Assembly: GCF_006496635.1 (NCBI RefSeq)
Contig: NZ_CP022958.1
Location: forward strand, 1,240,001-1,304,000
Direction: 5' to 3'
From: Azoarcus sp. DD4
GTDB taxonomy: Bacteria; Pseudomonadota; Gammaproteobacteria; Burkholderiales; Rhodocyclaceae
Length of the DNA stretch: 64,000 nucleotides
A model generated the notes under the pieces. It searched no databases. It had not been told where the DNA came from and was given only the letters and a program-made list of their open reading frames with translations. The stretch's first letter is position 1; the number at the start of each line of letters is the position of its first letter. Position numbers and translations under genes: made by a program. Positions 56,785 to 64,000 of the stretch are shown piece after piece.

Positions 56785-57879
56785 TTACTTCTTCAGCGTC
56801 AGGTAGGCGGTCACTTCCTCGCGATCGTGGTACAGCTGCTTGATGCGCAGATCGAAGGGGCCGACGCTGGCAAGCCGCTTGCGGATCAGTTCGCGGCACT
56901 GCTCGACGGCATCGAGCCGGCGCTTCATTGGCAGCTTGAGGTTGAAGATGGTGTGGCGGCAGCGGCCGGTGGCAACCCACTCGGCCATCAGCGAGGCGAT
57001 GCGGCTGGGTTGCTCGACCATGTCGCAGACCATCCAGTCCACCGGCCGCTGCGGTCGCCAGGTGAAGCCGTCGGCCTTGAGGTGCTCGACCATCTCGGTG
57101 GCCATCACGGTATCGCGCAGCGGGCCGTTGTCGATGGCGGTGACGCGCATGCCGCGCTGCGCAAGCTGCCAGGTCCAGCCGCCGGGGGCCGCACCGAGGT
57201 CGACCGCACGCATGCCAGCACGCAGCAGCGTGTCGCGTTCCTCCTCGCTCAGCAGGGTCATGAAGGCTTCGGCGAGCTTGAGGGTGGAACGGCTGGGAGC
57301 GCTGGACGGCATGCGCAGGCGGGGAATGCCCATTGGCCACGGCGCGCAACGGCCCTTCATGCCGGTGGCGAGCCAGGCGCTGGTCGCGTCAGGGAACATG
57401 ACGTGGAGTTCCGGCAAACCGGGTTTGCCCAGGCGCAGCGCACCGGCCTTTTCCAGTTCGCGGGTGAGCGGTTCGGTGAAACGGCGGCAGAAGCCCGAGC
57501 GCTGCTTGGCCTCGTCGGTGTCCGGGGTTTCGAGCACGACGCCGGAAAAGCGCTGGCCGGAGCCCCTGACCAAGTCGACCAGCGGCGTGGCGCGATCGCG
57601 TTCGGGAAGGTCTTCGATGCGGTCGAACCAGGGTAGCAGCTGGCGGGCGAAGACGGGCTTGCGCCAGTCAGCGCGCTCGCCCAGCGCAATCACCGGTACG
57701 GGTTCGAAGGTTTCGAAGGCGGCGTAGCCGCTGCCCGGCTCGGTACGGACATAGCCGATCAGGCCGGCGTCGGCCGCAAGATCGTCGAGCTCGGAGGCGA
57801 GTTCCTTTTCGAACCCCGCGCGGCAGTAAGCGAGCAGGCCGGAGACGGAAAAACTGGATGCGGCGGAGTGGGAGGACAT
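56785..57879 (-). CDS. rlmM: 23S rRNA 2'-O-ribose methyltransferase RlmM
   Basis: A 364-residue enzyme that methylates C2498 of 23S rRNA. An N-terminal THUMP-like region is followed by VDLGAAPGGWTWQLA (SAM motif I), AIDNG and FNLKLPMKRR. The ATG at 57879 (MSSHSAASSF) is preceded by CCGATG-type spacing and excludes a spurious 170-residue upstream extension. Divergent from the aldo/keto reductase gene. Confidence 0.92.
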   Translation of the reverse strand: MSSHSAASSFSVSGLLAYCRAGFEKELASELDDLAADAGLIGYVRTEPGSGYAAFETFEPVPVIALGERADWRKPVFARQLLPWFDRIEDLPERDRATPLVDLVRGSGQRFSGVVLETPDTDEAKQRSGFCRRFTEPLTRELEKAGALRLGKPGLPELHVMFPDATSAWLATGMKGRCAPWPMGIPRLRMPSSAPSRSTLKLAEAFMTLLSEEERDTLLRAGMRAVDLGAAPGGWTWQLAQRGMRVTAIDNGPLRDTVMATEMVEHLKADGFTWRPQRPVDWMVCDMVEQPSRIASLMAEWVATGRCRHTIFNLKLPMKRRLDAVEQCRELIRKRLASVGPFDLRIKQLYHDREEVTAYLTLKK

Positions 57880-58021
57880 CGGGCGGGGCCTTGGGCGCGC
57901 TGAAGTATCATGCGGAAGCGGCGCATGATAAGGCGCCACGGCGGGACGTGCGAGCGCGGCGATGCCGTGCTCGGGCGGAGCGACGATGCCTGATATGACA
58001 ATGACAGGAGATCCACGACAG

Positions 58022-59074
58022 ATGGCGCAGCATCCCATGGAATATCGCGTGCTCGGTCGCAGCGGCCCGCAGGTGTCCGCAGTGTGCCTGGGCACCATGA
58101 CCTTCGGCCAGCAGACCGGAGAATCGGACGCGCACGCCCAGCTCGATCTGGCACTGGAGCGCGGCATCAATTTCATCGACACCGCGGAAATGTATCCGGT
58201 GCCGGCGCGGGCCGAGACCTCGGGCGAGACCGAGCGCATCGTCGGCAACTGGCTGGTGCGGCAGCAGCGCGAGCGCGTTGTGCTTGCCACCAAGGTTGCC
58301 GGGCCGGCGCGCAGCCTGCAGTGGATACGCGGCGGTCCGCTGGCGCTGGACCGCGCCAATATCCGTGAGGCGGTGGAGGGCAGCCTGCGTCGCCTGCGCA
58401 CCGACTACATCGATCTTTATCAGTTGCACTGGCCGGAACGCAACCAGCCGATGTTCGGCCAGTGGCAGTACGATCCGGACAAGGAGCGCGAGTGCACGCC
58501 GATCCGCGCCCAGCTCGAAGCGCTGGCCGAGCTGGTCGCCGAAGGCAAGATCCGCCATGTGGGGGTGTCGAACGAACATGCGTGGGGGGTGATGGAGTTC
58601 GTGCGCCTGGCCGAAGCGCACGGCCTGCCGCGGGTGGTCTCCACCCAGAACGCCTACAACCTGCTCAACCGGGTGTTCGAGTACGGTCTGGCCGAGGTCT
58701 GCCACCGCGAGTCGGTCGGCCTGCTGGCCTATTCGCCATTGGCCTTCGGCCACCTGACGGGAAAGTACCTGGCCGATGCCGCTGCGACCGGACGGCTAAC
58801 CCTGTTCGAGCAATTCGGCCAGCGTTACACCAAGCCGAACGTGATTCCCGCAGCGCAGGCCTACGCCGAGCTCGCCCGCCAACATGGGCTGACGCCGACC
58901 CAGCTCGCACTGGCCTTCCTCTATCGTCGACGCTGCGTGGCAAGCACCATCATCGGTGCCAGCACGCTGGCGCAACTGCAGGAGAACCTGGCCGTCTGGG
59001 ACGGCCTCCTCCCTGCGGGACTGGCCGAGGCGATCGACGCGATCCACCTTCGTTTCACCAATCCTGCGCCCTGA
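58022..59074 (+). CDS. aldo/keto reductase (Tas-like)
   Basis: A 350-residue NADP(H)-dependent reductase: LGTMTFGQQTGESDAHAQLD, FIDTAEMYPVP with the catalytic tyrosine, LATKVAG with lysine and LYQLHWPERN with histidine. It resembles Tas of Escherichia coli. AGGAG at 58008 positions the ATG at 58022; an alternative ATG at 58037 gives MEYRVLG. Confidence 0.88.
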   Translation: MAQHPMEYRVLGRSGPQVSAVCLGTMTFGQQTGESDAHAQLDLALERGINFIDTAEMYPVPARAETSGETERIVGNWLVRQQRERVVLATKVAGPARSLQWIRGGPLALDRANIREAVEGSLRRLRTDYIDLYQLHWPERNQPMFGQWQYDPDKERECTPIRAQLEALAELVAEGKIRHVGVSNEHAWGVMEFVRLAEAHGLPRVVSTQNAYNLLNRVFEYGLAEVCHRESVGLLAYSPLAFGHLTGKYLADAAATGRLTLFEQFGQRYTKPNVIPAAQAYAELARQHGLTPTQLALAFLYRRRCVASTIIGASTLAQLQENLAVWDGLLPAGLAEAIDAIHLRFTNPAP

Positions 59075-59086
59075 GCTGTCCAGGGG

Positions 59087-59497
59087 TCAGCGGGCTGCTG
59101 TCGGCCGCGACGGGGTGGGCGCTGCTGCGGAGGGCGCTGCAGGCGACGGGGTGTCGTTGTGGCTCGCTGCTGCCGACGGCTGAGACGGGCGCGGCAGTTG
59201 CGGCAGTTGCGAGGGGACGACTTCCAGCTTGTGTTCCATCATGTAGTCGTTCATGTCCCGCCAGCCGGCGAACACCGCCGCCTTCTGTGCACCGGGGTTG
59301 AGTACGTAGCAGTCTTCCAGCGAACGGCCGGCATGGCGACAGGCGCCGCCTATCGCACGGCCCTCGGCCTCCGCTTGGGCGGCCTCCTTCTTGGGATTGG
59401 GAAGCTCCAGCAGTTCGCCGAGCTGGTCGCAGGCAGCCAGCAGCGGCACGGACAGGAGAACGGCAAGCAGGGAGGCCGAAGGGACGGAGATACGCAT
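59087..59497 (-). CDS. small lipoprotein
   Basis: A 136-residue protein with a lipobox LLAAC (signal to residue 22), a short conserved-looking domain with GGACRHAGRSLEDCYVLNP and FAGWRDMNDYMMEHKLE, and a Pro/Ala/Ser-rich tail. Two cysteines flank the SLEDC segment. Function unknown; outer-membrane or periplasmic anchoring is inferred from the lipobox. Confidence 0.75.
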   Translation of the reverse strand: MRISVPSASLLAVLLSVPLLAACDQLGELLELPNPKKEAAQAEAEGRAIGGACRHAGRSLEDCYVLNPGAQKAAVFAGWRDMNDYMMEHKLEVVPSQLPQLPRPSQPSAAASHNDTPSPAAPSAAAPTPSRPTAAR

Positions 59498-59745
59498 GGC
59501 GGACCGCTGGGCGAATAGGTTGGGATAGGTGGAGCGTCGGATAGCTTAACGTCAGCCCTCGCGAAAGCTTGACTGTATTACCGGCTGCCGGTCCACCCAA
59601 GCCGCGCAGGTGCTGTCAGCGCTTGGCGGTGCTGGGACGTTACGAGCTTTCACGTATCTTTGATCGTCGGGAAATATAATCGACCGGCTGTCCCGATGGC
59701 GCCGTCACGCGCCCGCCCTCTTCCGTCTGATCTGCACAAAAAGCG

Positions 59746-61035
59746 ATGAAACTCCGAACCCTGAAACTTGGACTGGTCGGCCTGCCGCTGGCCGCATTCG
59801 GTGTCCTGCCCGCCACAGCCGCGCCAGCAAAGGCGCAGAAGGCTGCGCCCGCACCGAGCGGACCGGTCTCGATCGAAATCGTCCATCACCTTCCAGCCGA
59901 GCGCGCCGAGGCGCTCAAGGCCTTGATCTCCCGTTTCAATGCGCAAAGCCCGGAAGCGCAGATCGTGCTGGCCGAGCGCGACTGGCGTGGCGCGACGCCG
60001 CCCGCGCTGTTGATCCTCGACGGTGACGAAGAGGACAGCTTTCTCGTCGGCAAGCCGCGCTACAAACCGCTCTACGCGATGATGAAGGAATCCGGCGTGC
60101 CGCTGCAGACCCTGCGTCCGCCCGCGATGATGACGCGCACGCCGGTCGACGCGAAGGGGCAGTTGCTGGCGCTGCCGGTGGGCCTGACCACGCCGCTGCT
60201 GTTCGTGAACCGTGAGTCTTTCCGCCGCGCCGGCCTCGATCCGGATACCACGCCCATCGGTACCTGGTTCGATCTGCAGCAGGCGCTCGGCCGTCTCGCC
60301 GACAGCGGTCACGCCTGTCCCTACACCGTGTCCGAGCCGGGCAGGGTGATGGTCGAGAACCTCAGCGCGTGGCACAACGAGCCGGTGGCGGCGGCGCGCG
60401 GCAAGGACGGGCAGGCCCCGTCCTTCAACGGCATGTTCCAGGTGAAGCACGTCGCGATGATGGCGAGCTGGCACCGTGCGCGTTATCTGCAGATATTCGA
60501 CCGCGGCGCCGATGCCGAGCGTCGCTTTGCGAGCGGCGAATGCGCGGTGATCGCTGCGCCTTCCGCGAGCTGGACGGATTTCCGCCGTGCCGGTACCGAT
60601 GTCGGCGTGCTGCGCTTGCCGTACTACGATGATTTCCCTGGTGCTCCGCAGAATACCGTTGCCGACGGCCCCGCGCTGTGGGTGTCGGCGGGCAAGAAGC
60701 CGGCCGAGTACAAGGTTGCGGCGCGTTTCGTCAGCTTCTGGCTGCAGCCGGAAAACCAGGTCGCCTGGCAGCGCGAGACCGGCTACCTGCCGCTCAACCG
60801 TGCCGGCCTGCTGGCTTCGCAGAGCGATCTGCTCGGCGCAGACCTTGAGAACGTCCGTGTCGCCGTCGCCCAGCTGACCAACAAGCCGACCACCGCGACC
60901 TCCGCGGCCCAGCCGGTGGTCCAGCGCGCGAGGGTGCGTCGCATTCTGGATGAGGAACTGGCTGCGGTCTGGGCCGACCGCAAGCCGGCCAAGGAAGCAC
61001 TCGATACCGCGGTGGCGCGCGCTTCGGTCAATTGA
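59746..61035 (+). CDS. extracellular solute-binding protein (UgpB-like)
   Basis: A 429-residue periplasmic binding protein with a signal peptide (MKLRTLKLGLVGLPLAAFGV) and UgpB-like segments: SIEIVHHLPAERAEALKALI, VGLTTPLLFVNRESFRRAGLDP, FNGMFQVKHVAMMASWHRA and FWLQPENQVAWQRETGYLP. UgpB binds glycerol-3-phosphate diesters. No transporter permease genes are near it, but a glycerophosphodiester phosphodiesterase follows 10 bases later, so the two likely act on the same substrate class. Confidence 0.85.
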   Translation: MKLRTLKLGLVGLPLAAFGVLPATAAPAKAQKAAPAPSGPVSIEIVHHLPAERAEALKALISRFNAQSPEAQIVLAERDWRGATPPALLILDGDEEDSFLVGKPRYKPLYAMMKESGVPLQTLRPPAMMTRTPVDAKGQLLALPVGLTTPLLFVNRESFRRAGLDPDTTPIGTWFDLQQALGRLADSGHACPYTVSEPGRVMVENLSAWHNEPVAAARGKDGQAPSFNGMFQVKHVAMMASWHRARYLQIFDRGADAERRFASGECAVIAAPSASWTDFRRAGTDVGVLRLPYYDDFPGAPQNTVADGPALWVSAGKKPAEYKVAARFVSFWLQPENQVAWQRETGYLPLNRAGLLASQSDLLGADLENVRVAVAQLTNKPTTATSAAQPVVQRARVRRILDEELAAVWADRKPAKEALDTAVARASVN

Positions 61036-61045
61036 GCGGCCGCTC

Positions 61046-61792
61046 ATGAATGGCGTCTGGCCCCTGCCGCCGGTGCTGGCGCACCGCTGTGGCGGGGCGC
61101 TGGCGCCGGAGAACACCTTGGCCGGGCTCGATGCCGCGGCCGCCAGCGGATGCCGCGGCGTGGAGTTCGACGTAATGCTGTCGGCCGATGGCACGCCGCT
61201 GCTGATCCACGACGAGACCTTGCAGCGCACGACCGACGGCCATGGCCGCATCGCCGATACGCCTGACGAAGTATTGTTCGGGCTGGACGCCGGCAGCTGG
61301 TTCGATCCGCGCTTTGCTGGCGAACGCCTGCCGACGCTGGATCAGGCCCTGACCCGATGCGCCGGGCTCGGCCTGGCAGTCAATCTCGAAATCAAGCCGG
61401 CGGCCGGGTACGAGGCGACCACAGGAGCGGAAGTCGGCCGCAGCCTGCGTGAGCGCTGGATGGGCTTTCCCTGCGCCCTGGTGCTGTCGTCGTTCTCCGA
61501 TGTGGCCTTGCGTGCGGTCGCGGCGGAGTGTCCTGCCTGGCCACGCGGCTTGCTCGTCGGGCGGATTCCGCCGGACTGGCATAGCCGTTGCGCCGATGTC
61601 GGTGCGATCGCACTGCACGCCTCGAGCCGTGGCTTGGGCGCGACGGCCGTACAGGCTGTCCGCAGCGCAGGCCTGCATCTGGCCGTATATACGGAGAACA
61701 ATGTGCGGCGAGCAGCCGATTTGCTGGCCTGGGGTGTGGACACGGTGATCACCGACCATCCTGAGCGCTTTCGCGAGCCTCCATTCCGCTAA
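61046..61792 (+). CDS. ugpQ: glycerophosphodiester phosphodiesterase (UgpQ-like)
   Basis: A 248-residue GDPD: LAHRCGGALAPENTL (HR and EN catalytic residues), GVEFDVMLSADGTPLLIHDETLQRTTDG and LEIKPAA. It hydrolyses glycerophosphodiesters to glycerol-3-phosphate and an alcohol. It lacks a signal peptide and is cytoplasmic. The ATG at 61046 follows the solute-binding protein gene closely. Confidence 0.9.
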   Translation: MNGVWPLPPVLAHRCGGALAPENTLAGLDAAAASGCRGVEFDVMLSADGTPLLIHDETLQRTTDGHGRIADTPDEVLFGLDAGSWFDPRFAGERLPTLDQALTRCAGLGLAVNLEIKPAAGYEATTGAEVGRSLRERWMGFPCALVLSSFSDVALRAVAAECPAWPRGLLVGRIPPDWHSRCADVGAIALHASSRGLGATAVQAVRSAGLHLAVYTENNVRRAADLLAWGVDTVITDHPERFREPPFR

Positions 61793-61946
61793 TCGGGCTG
61801 CCGCACTGCCCTAGTGCGAGGCATGCAGCAGCGGCGCAGCGCTGGCGCGCATCAGACTTTTGGATGAATGCCGCCCGATTCGGGCCGTGTTGACGCCGCT
61901 TGCAGGGCACCCCTACCATCGCGGTTTTTCCGCGAGCACCACCGCC

Positions 61947-62915
61947 TTGTCCGTCCAGCAGCTTTTTGCGCCGATCGCCGCCGACATGAATGCGGTTGAT
62001 GCGGTCATCCGCCAGCGCCTCTACTCCGACGTGGTGCTGATCCGTCAGGTTGCGGAGTACATCATCCATAGTGGCGGCAAGCGCTTGCGGCCGGCACTGG
62101 TGTTGTTCTCTGCCGGCGCCATGGGTTACTCCGGGACACGTCACCACGAGCTTGCCGCCGTGGTCGAGTTCATCCACACCGCCACCCTGCTGCACGACGA
62201 CGTGGTGGACGAATCGGAGCTGCGGCGTGGTAACAAGACGGCCAACGCCATGTTCGGCAACGCGGCCTCGGTGCTGGTTGGCGACTTCCTCTATTCGCGC
62301 GCCTTCCAGATGATGGTCGGGGTCGACAACATGCGGGTGATGCAGATCCTCGCCGACGCGACCAACATCATTGCTGAAGGCGAGGTGTTGCAGTTGCTCA
62401 ATTGCCACAATGCGGACGTCGAGGTCGAAGACTACCTGCGGGTGATCCGCTACAAGACGGCGAAGCTGTTCGAAGCGGCATCCCGCCTGGGCGCGGTGCT
62501 CGGCGGTGCGGACGAGGCGCTCGAAAACAGCATGGCAGCTTTCGGCATGCACCTGGGTACGGCCTTTCAGCTGATCGACGACGTGCTTGACTACTCCGCC
62601 GACGAGGCCGACACCGGCAAGCATCTCGGCGACGATCTGGCCGAGGGCAAGCCGACCCTTCCGCTGATCCACGTGATGCAGCACGGCACGCCCGAACAGG
62701 CCGCGCTGGTGCGTGGTGCGATTGAGAGCGGCGGACGCGACGACTTTGCCGCAGTGCTGCAGGCCATCCAGCAGACCGATGCGCTGGAGGTGACGCGGCG
62801 TCACGCCCGTGAGGAAGCAAACCGGGCAATTTCAGCTTTGTCGGGTCTGCCCCCTTCCATTTTCAAGGAATCGCTGCTACAATTATCGGACTTTGCAGTT
62901 GAGAGAAATCACTGA
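61947..62915 (+). CDS. ispB: octaprenyl diphosphate synthase
   Basis: A 322-residue trans-prenyltransferase that builds the ubiquinone side chain: GGKRLRPALV, first aspartate motif LLHDDVVDE, and second LIDDVLDYSADE. The TTG at 61947 (MSVQQLFAPIAADM) gives the normal family length; ATG 61986 would shorten it by 13 residues. Followed 24 bases later by tRNA-Pro. Confidence 0.92.
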   Translation: MSVQQLFAPIAADMNAVDAVIRQRLYSDVVLIRQVAEYIIHSGGKRLRPALVLFSAGAMGYSGTRHHELAAVVEFIHTATLLHDDVVDESELRRGNKTANAMFGNAASVLVGDFLYSRAFQMMVGVDNMRVMQILADATNIIAEGEVLQLLNCHNADVEVEDYLRVIRYKTAKLFEAASRLGAVLGGADEALENSMAAFGMHLGTAFQLIDDVLDYSADEADTGKHLGDDLAEGKPTLPLIHVMQHGTPEQAALVRGAIESGGRDDFAAVLQAIQQTDALEVTRRHAREEANRAISALSGLPPSIFKESLLQLSDFAVERNH

Positions 62916-62939
62916 TCTCTTTCATCGGAAAAGTCCAGT

Positions 62940-63016
62940 CGGGGAATAGCTCAGCCTGGTAGAGCACTGCGTTCGGGACGCAGGGGCCGGAGGTTCGAAT
63001 CCTCTTTCCCCGACCA
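62940..63016 (+). tRNA. tRNA-Pro(CGG)
   Basis: A 77-base tRNA: acceptor CGGGGAA, D-arm with CAGCCTGGTAGAG, anticodon stem-loop CTGCG-TTCGGGA-CGCAG giving anticodon CGG, T-arm GGAGG-TTCGAAT-CCTCT and 3' CCA. Closely resembles the Escherichia coli CGG proline tRNA. Confidence 0.97.
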
Positions 63017-63033
63017 CGAATTCCCGAATAAAC

Positions 63034-63073
63034 AAGGGGTCAAGGATAAAAATCCTTGGCCCCTTTGTTTTTT
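63034..63073 (+). terminator. terminator after tRNA-Pro
   Basis: AAGGGGTCAAGGAT (63034-63047), loop AAAA, ATCCTTGGCCCCTT (63052-63065), then a T-run. One T-G pair in a 14-pair stem. Confidence 0.88.
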
Positions 63074-63121
63074 CCGACGCTCCGGCTAGCCTTGGGCTTT
63101 CCGCTCAGCCAGCCTGCATTC

Positions 63122-64000
63122 ATGACCGTGCGCCCCGACGTCCGTTTCCCTTCGATCGAAGGCCTGCGTGCTTTCGATGCAGCGGCGCGGCTGGGAACCT
63201 TCGAGCGCGCGGCCGACGAATTGAGCATCACTGCCAGTGCGGTAAGCAAGCGGGTGGCGACCGTCGAGGAACTGGTCGGTGCGCTGCTCTTCAGCCGCAG
63301 CGGCAAGTCGCTCACCCTTACTGCCGCAGGCAAGGAATACCTGGAGCAGGTGCGGGCCGCGCTGGCGCTGCTGGCGGCGATGCCGCTTCATCACCGTGCG
63401 GTGCAGCGCATGACCCGCCTCCGCGTGTGCGCGCCGCCGACCTTCGCCCGCCAGATCCTGGTGCCGGCGCTGGACGATTTCACCGCCGTCTATCCCGACG
63501 TGGAGCTCGAGATCGTGCTCAGCGTCCCCTATCTGGATGCCGCCTCGGCCGACGTCGATGTCGAGATTCGTCACGGCGACACCGGGGCGCACGGCGGCGA
63601 TGTGCTGATGACCGACGTTGCTTTGCCGATGGCCGCGCCGGCGGTGGTGGCGCGCGCCGGTGGTTTGTCACGCCCGGTGGATTTGCAGCGTACGCGGCTG
63701 CTGCGCACACCGCTCGAATCCTGGGTGCCGTGGTTTAGGGTGGCCGGGCTGGACTGGCCCGAGCCGGCGCAGGGGCCGCGGCTGGTCGATCTCGGGCTGC
63801 TGCTCGAGGCGGCGGCCTGCGGTCAGGGGGTGGCACTGGGGCGGCCCAGTCTGGCGCGGCAATGGCTGAAAAGTGGTGCCCTGCAGGCCTTGTTCGACCT
63901 GGCCGTGCCGACCCGGACGCAGTACTACCTGGCCGCTCCGTTGCCCCATGTCAGCGGTTGCGGTCTCGCCGTGCGAACCGGCTTCGAAACCTGGTTGCGC
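63122..64000 (+). CDS. LysR-type regulator (GcvA-like), partial at right edge
   Basis: A frame open from ATG 63122 to the window end (293 codons). Residues 10-65 form a LysR winged helix: FPSIEGLRAFDAAARLGTFE, ADELSITASAVSKRV and LFSRSGKSLTLTAAG. The rest is the substrate-binding domain. The Ser-rich FERAADELSITASAVS helix and the C-terminal half resemble GcvA-type regulators. Target unknown; the divergent partner is not visible. Confidence 0.88.
   Translation, partial: MTVRPDVRFPSIEGLRAFDAAARLGTFERAADELSITASAVSKRVATVEELVGALLFSRSGKSLTLTAAGKEYLEQVRAALALLAAMPLHHRAVQRMTRLRVCAPPTFARQILVPALDDFTAVYPDVELEIVLSVPYLDAASADVDVEIRHGDTGAHGGDVLMTDVALPMAAPAVVARAGGLSRPVDLQRTRLLRTPLESWVPWFRVAGLDWPEPAQGPRLVDLGLLLEAAACGQGVALGRPSLARQWLKSGALQALFDLAVPTRTQYYLAAPLPHVSGCGLAVRTGFETWLR

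Overview
The window comes from a GC-rich betaproteobacterium. Gene content and order (argH next to algZ-algR and hemCD-hemX-hemY, split pntAA-pntAB-pntB, glcDEF, ispB next to tRNA-Pro) fit the Rhodocyclales (Azoarcus/Thauera/Aromatoleum-like). That placement is an inference from protein resemblance, not a database result.

Two very different parts meet at about position 23,880. Bases 1-23,880 are the right-hand portion of an integrated element. Its right end is marked by a 45-base 3' fragment of a tRNA-Phe gene (23836-23880), the usual scar of tRNA-targeted integration; the intact tRNA and an integrase should lie to the left of the window. At the left edge sits a plasmid-type replicon: a TrfA-like initiator running off the edge (minus strand), a small ribbon-helix-helix protein overlapping it, and four direct repeats at exact 22-base spacing (1059-1146) that look like origin iterons. 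About 1.8 kb of apparently gene-free DNA follows.

The core of the element is a tightly coupled BREX phage-defence operon (2966-22184): WYL regulator brxR, brxE, brxA, brxB, brxC, an ABC-type ATPase plus a PIN-domain nuclease, pglX split into two overlapping ORFs, a small HEPN-like protein, a GmrSD/BrxU-like DUF262-HNH enzyme, pglZ, and a brxL. The layout mixes type 1 (brxL) and type 6 (brxE) features, carries two nested accessory defence modules, and ends in a BrxL whose Lon-like protease domain is replaced by a domain strikingly similar to the C-terminal phospholipase-D-like domain of eukaryotic MITD1. Right of brxL lie an AlpA-like DNA-binding gene, a cluster of TTTCGTCA-N5-TGACGAAA palindromes, two small overlapping ORFs and the tRNA scar.

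From 23,881 to the end is chromosomal core: hemA-prfA-prmC-grxD; a minus-strand four-gene operon of the HprK-related-kinase/PqqD-like/nucleotidyltransferase type headed by a Tat-exported protein; argH coupled to a Ser/Thr kinase with a cNMP-binding domain; algZ-algR; ppc; a thioredoxin-like exported protein; hemC-hemD-hemX-hemY; a GntR/FadR regulator with glcD, a previously unannotated 42-residue membrane protein, glcE and glcF; a PP2C phosphatase; pntAA-pntAB-pntB; a degenerate PAS-GGDEF-EAL protein; rhlE; rlmM; an aldo/keto reductase; a lipoprotein; a solute-binding protein with a glycerophosphodiester phosphodiesterase; ispB; tRNA-Pro(CGG); and the start of a LysR regulator.

Haem synthesis (hemA, hemC, hemD) and two respiratory or redox modules (glcDEF, pnt) dominate the core part. 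The element contributes defence and replicon functions.
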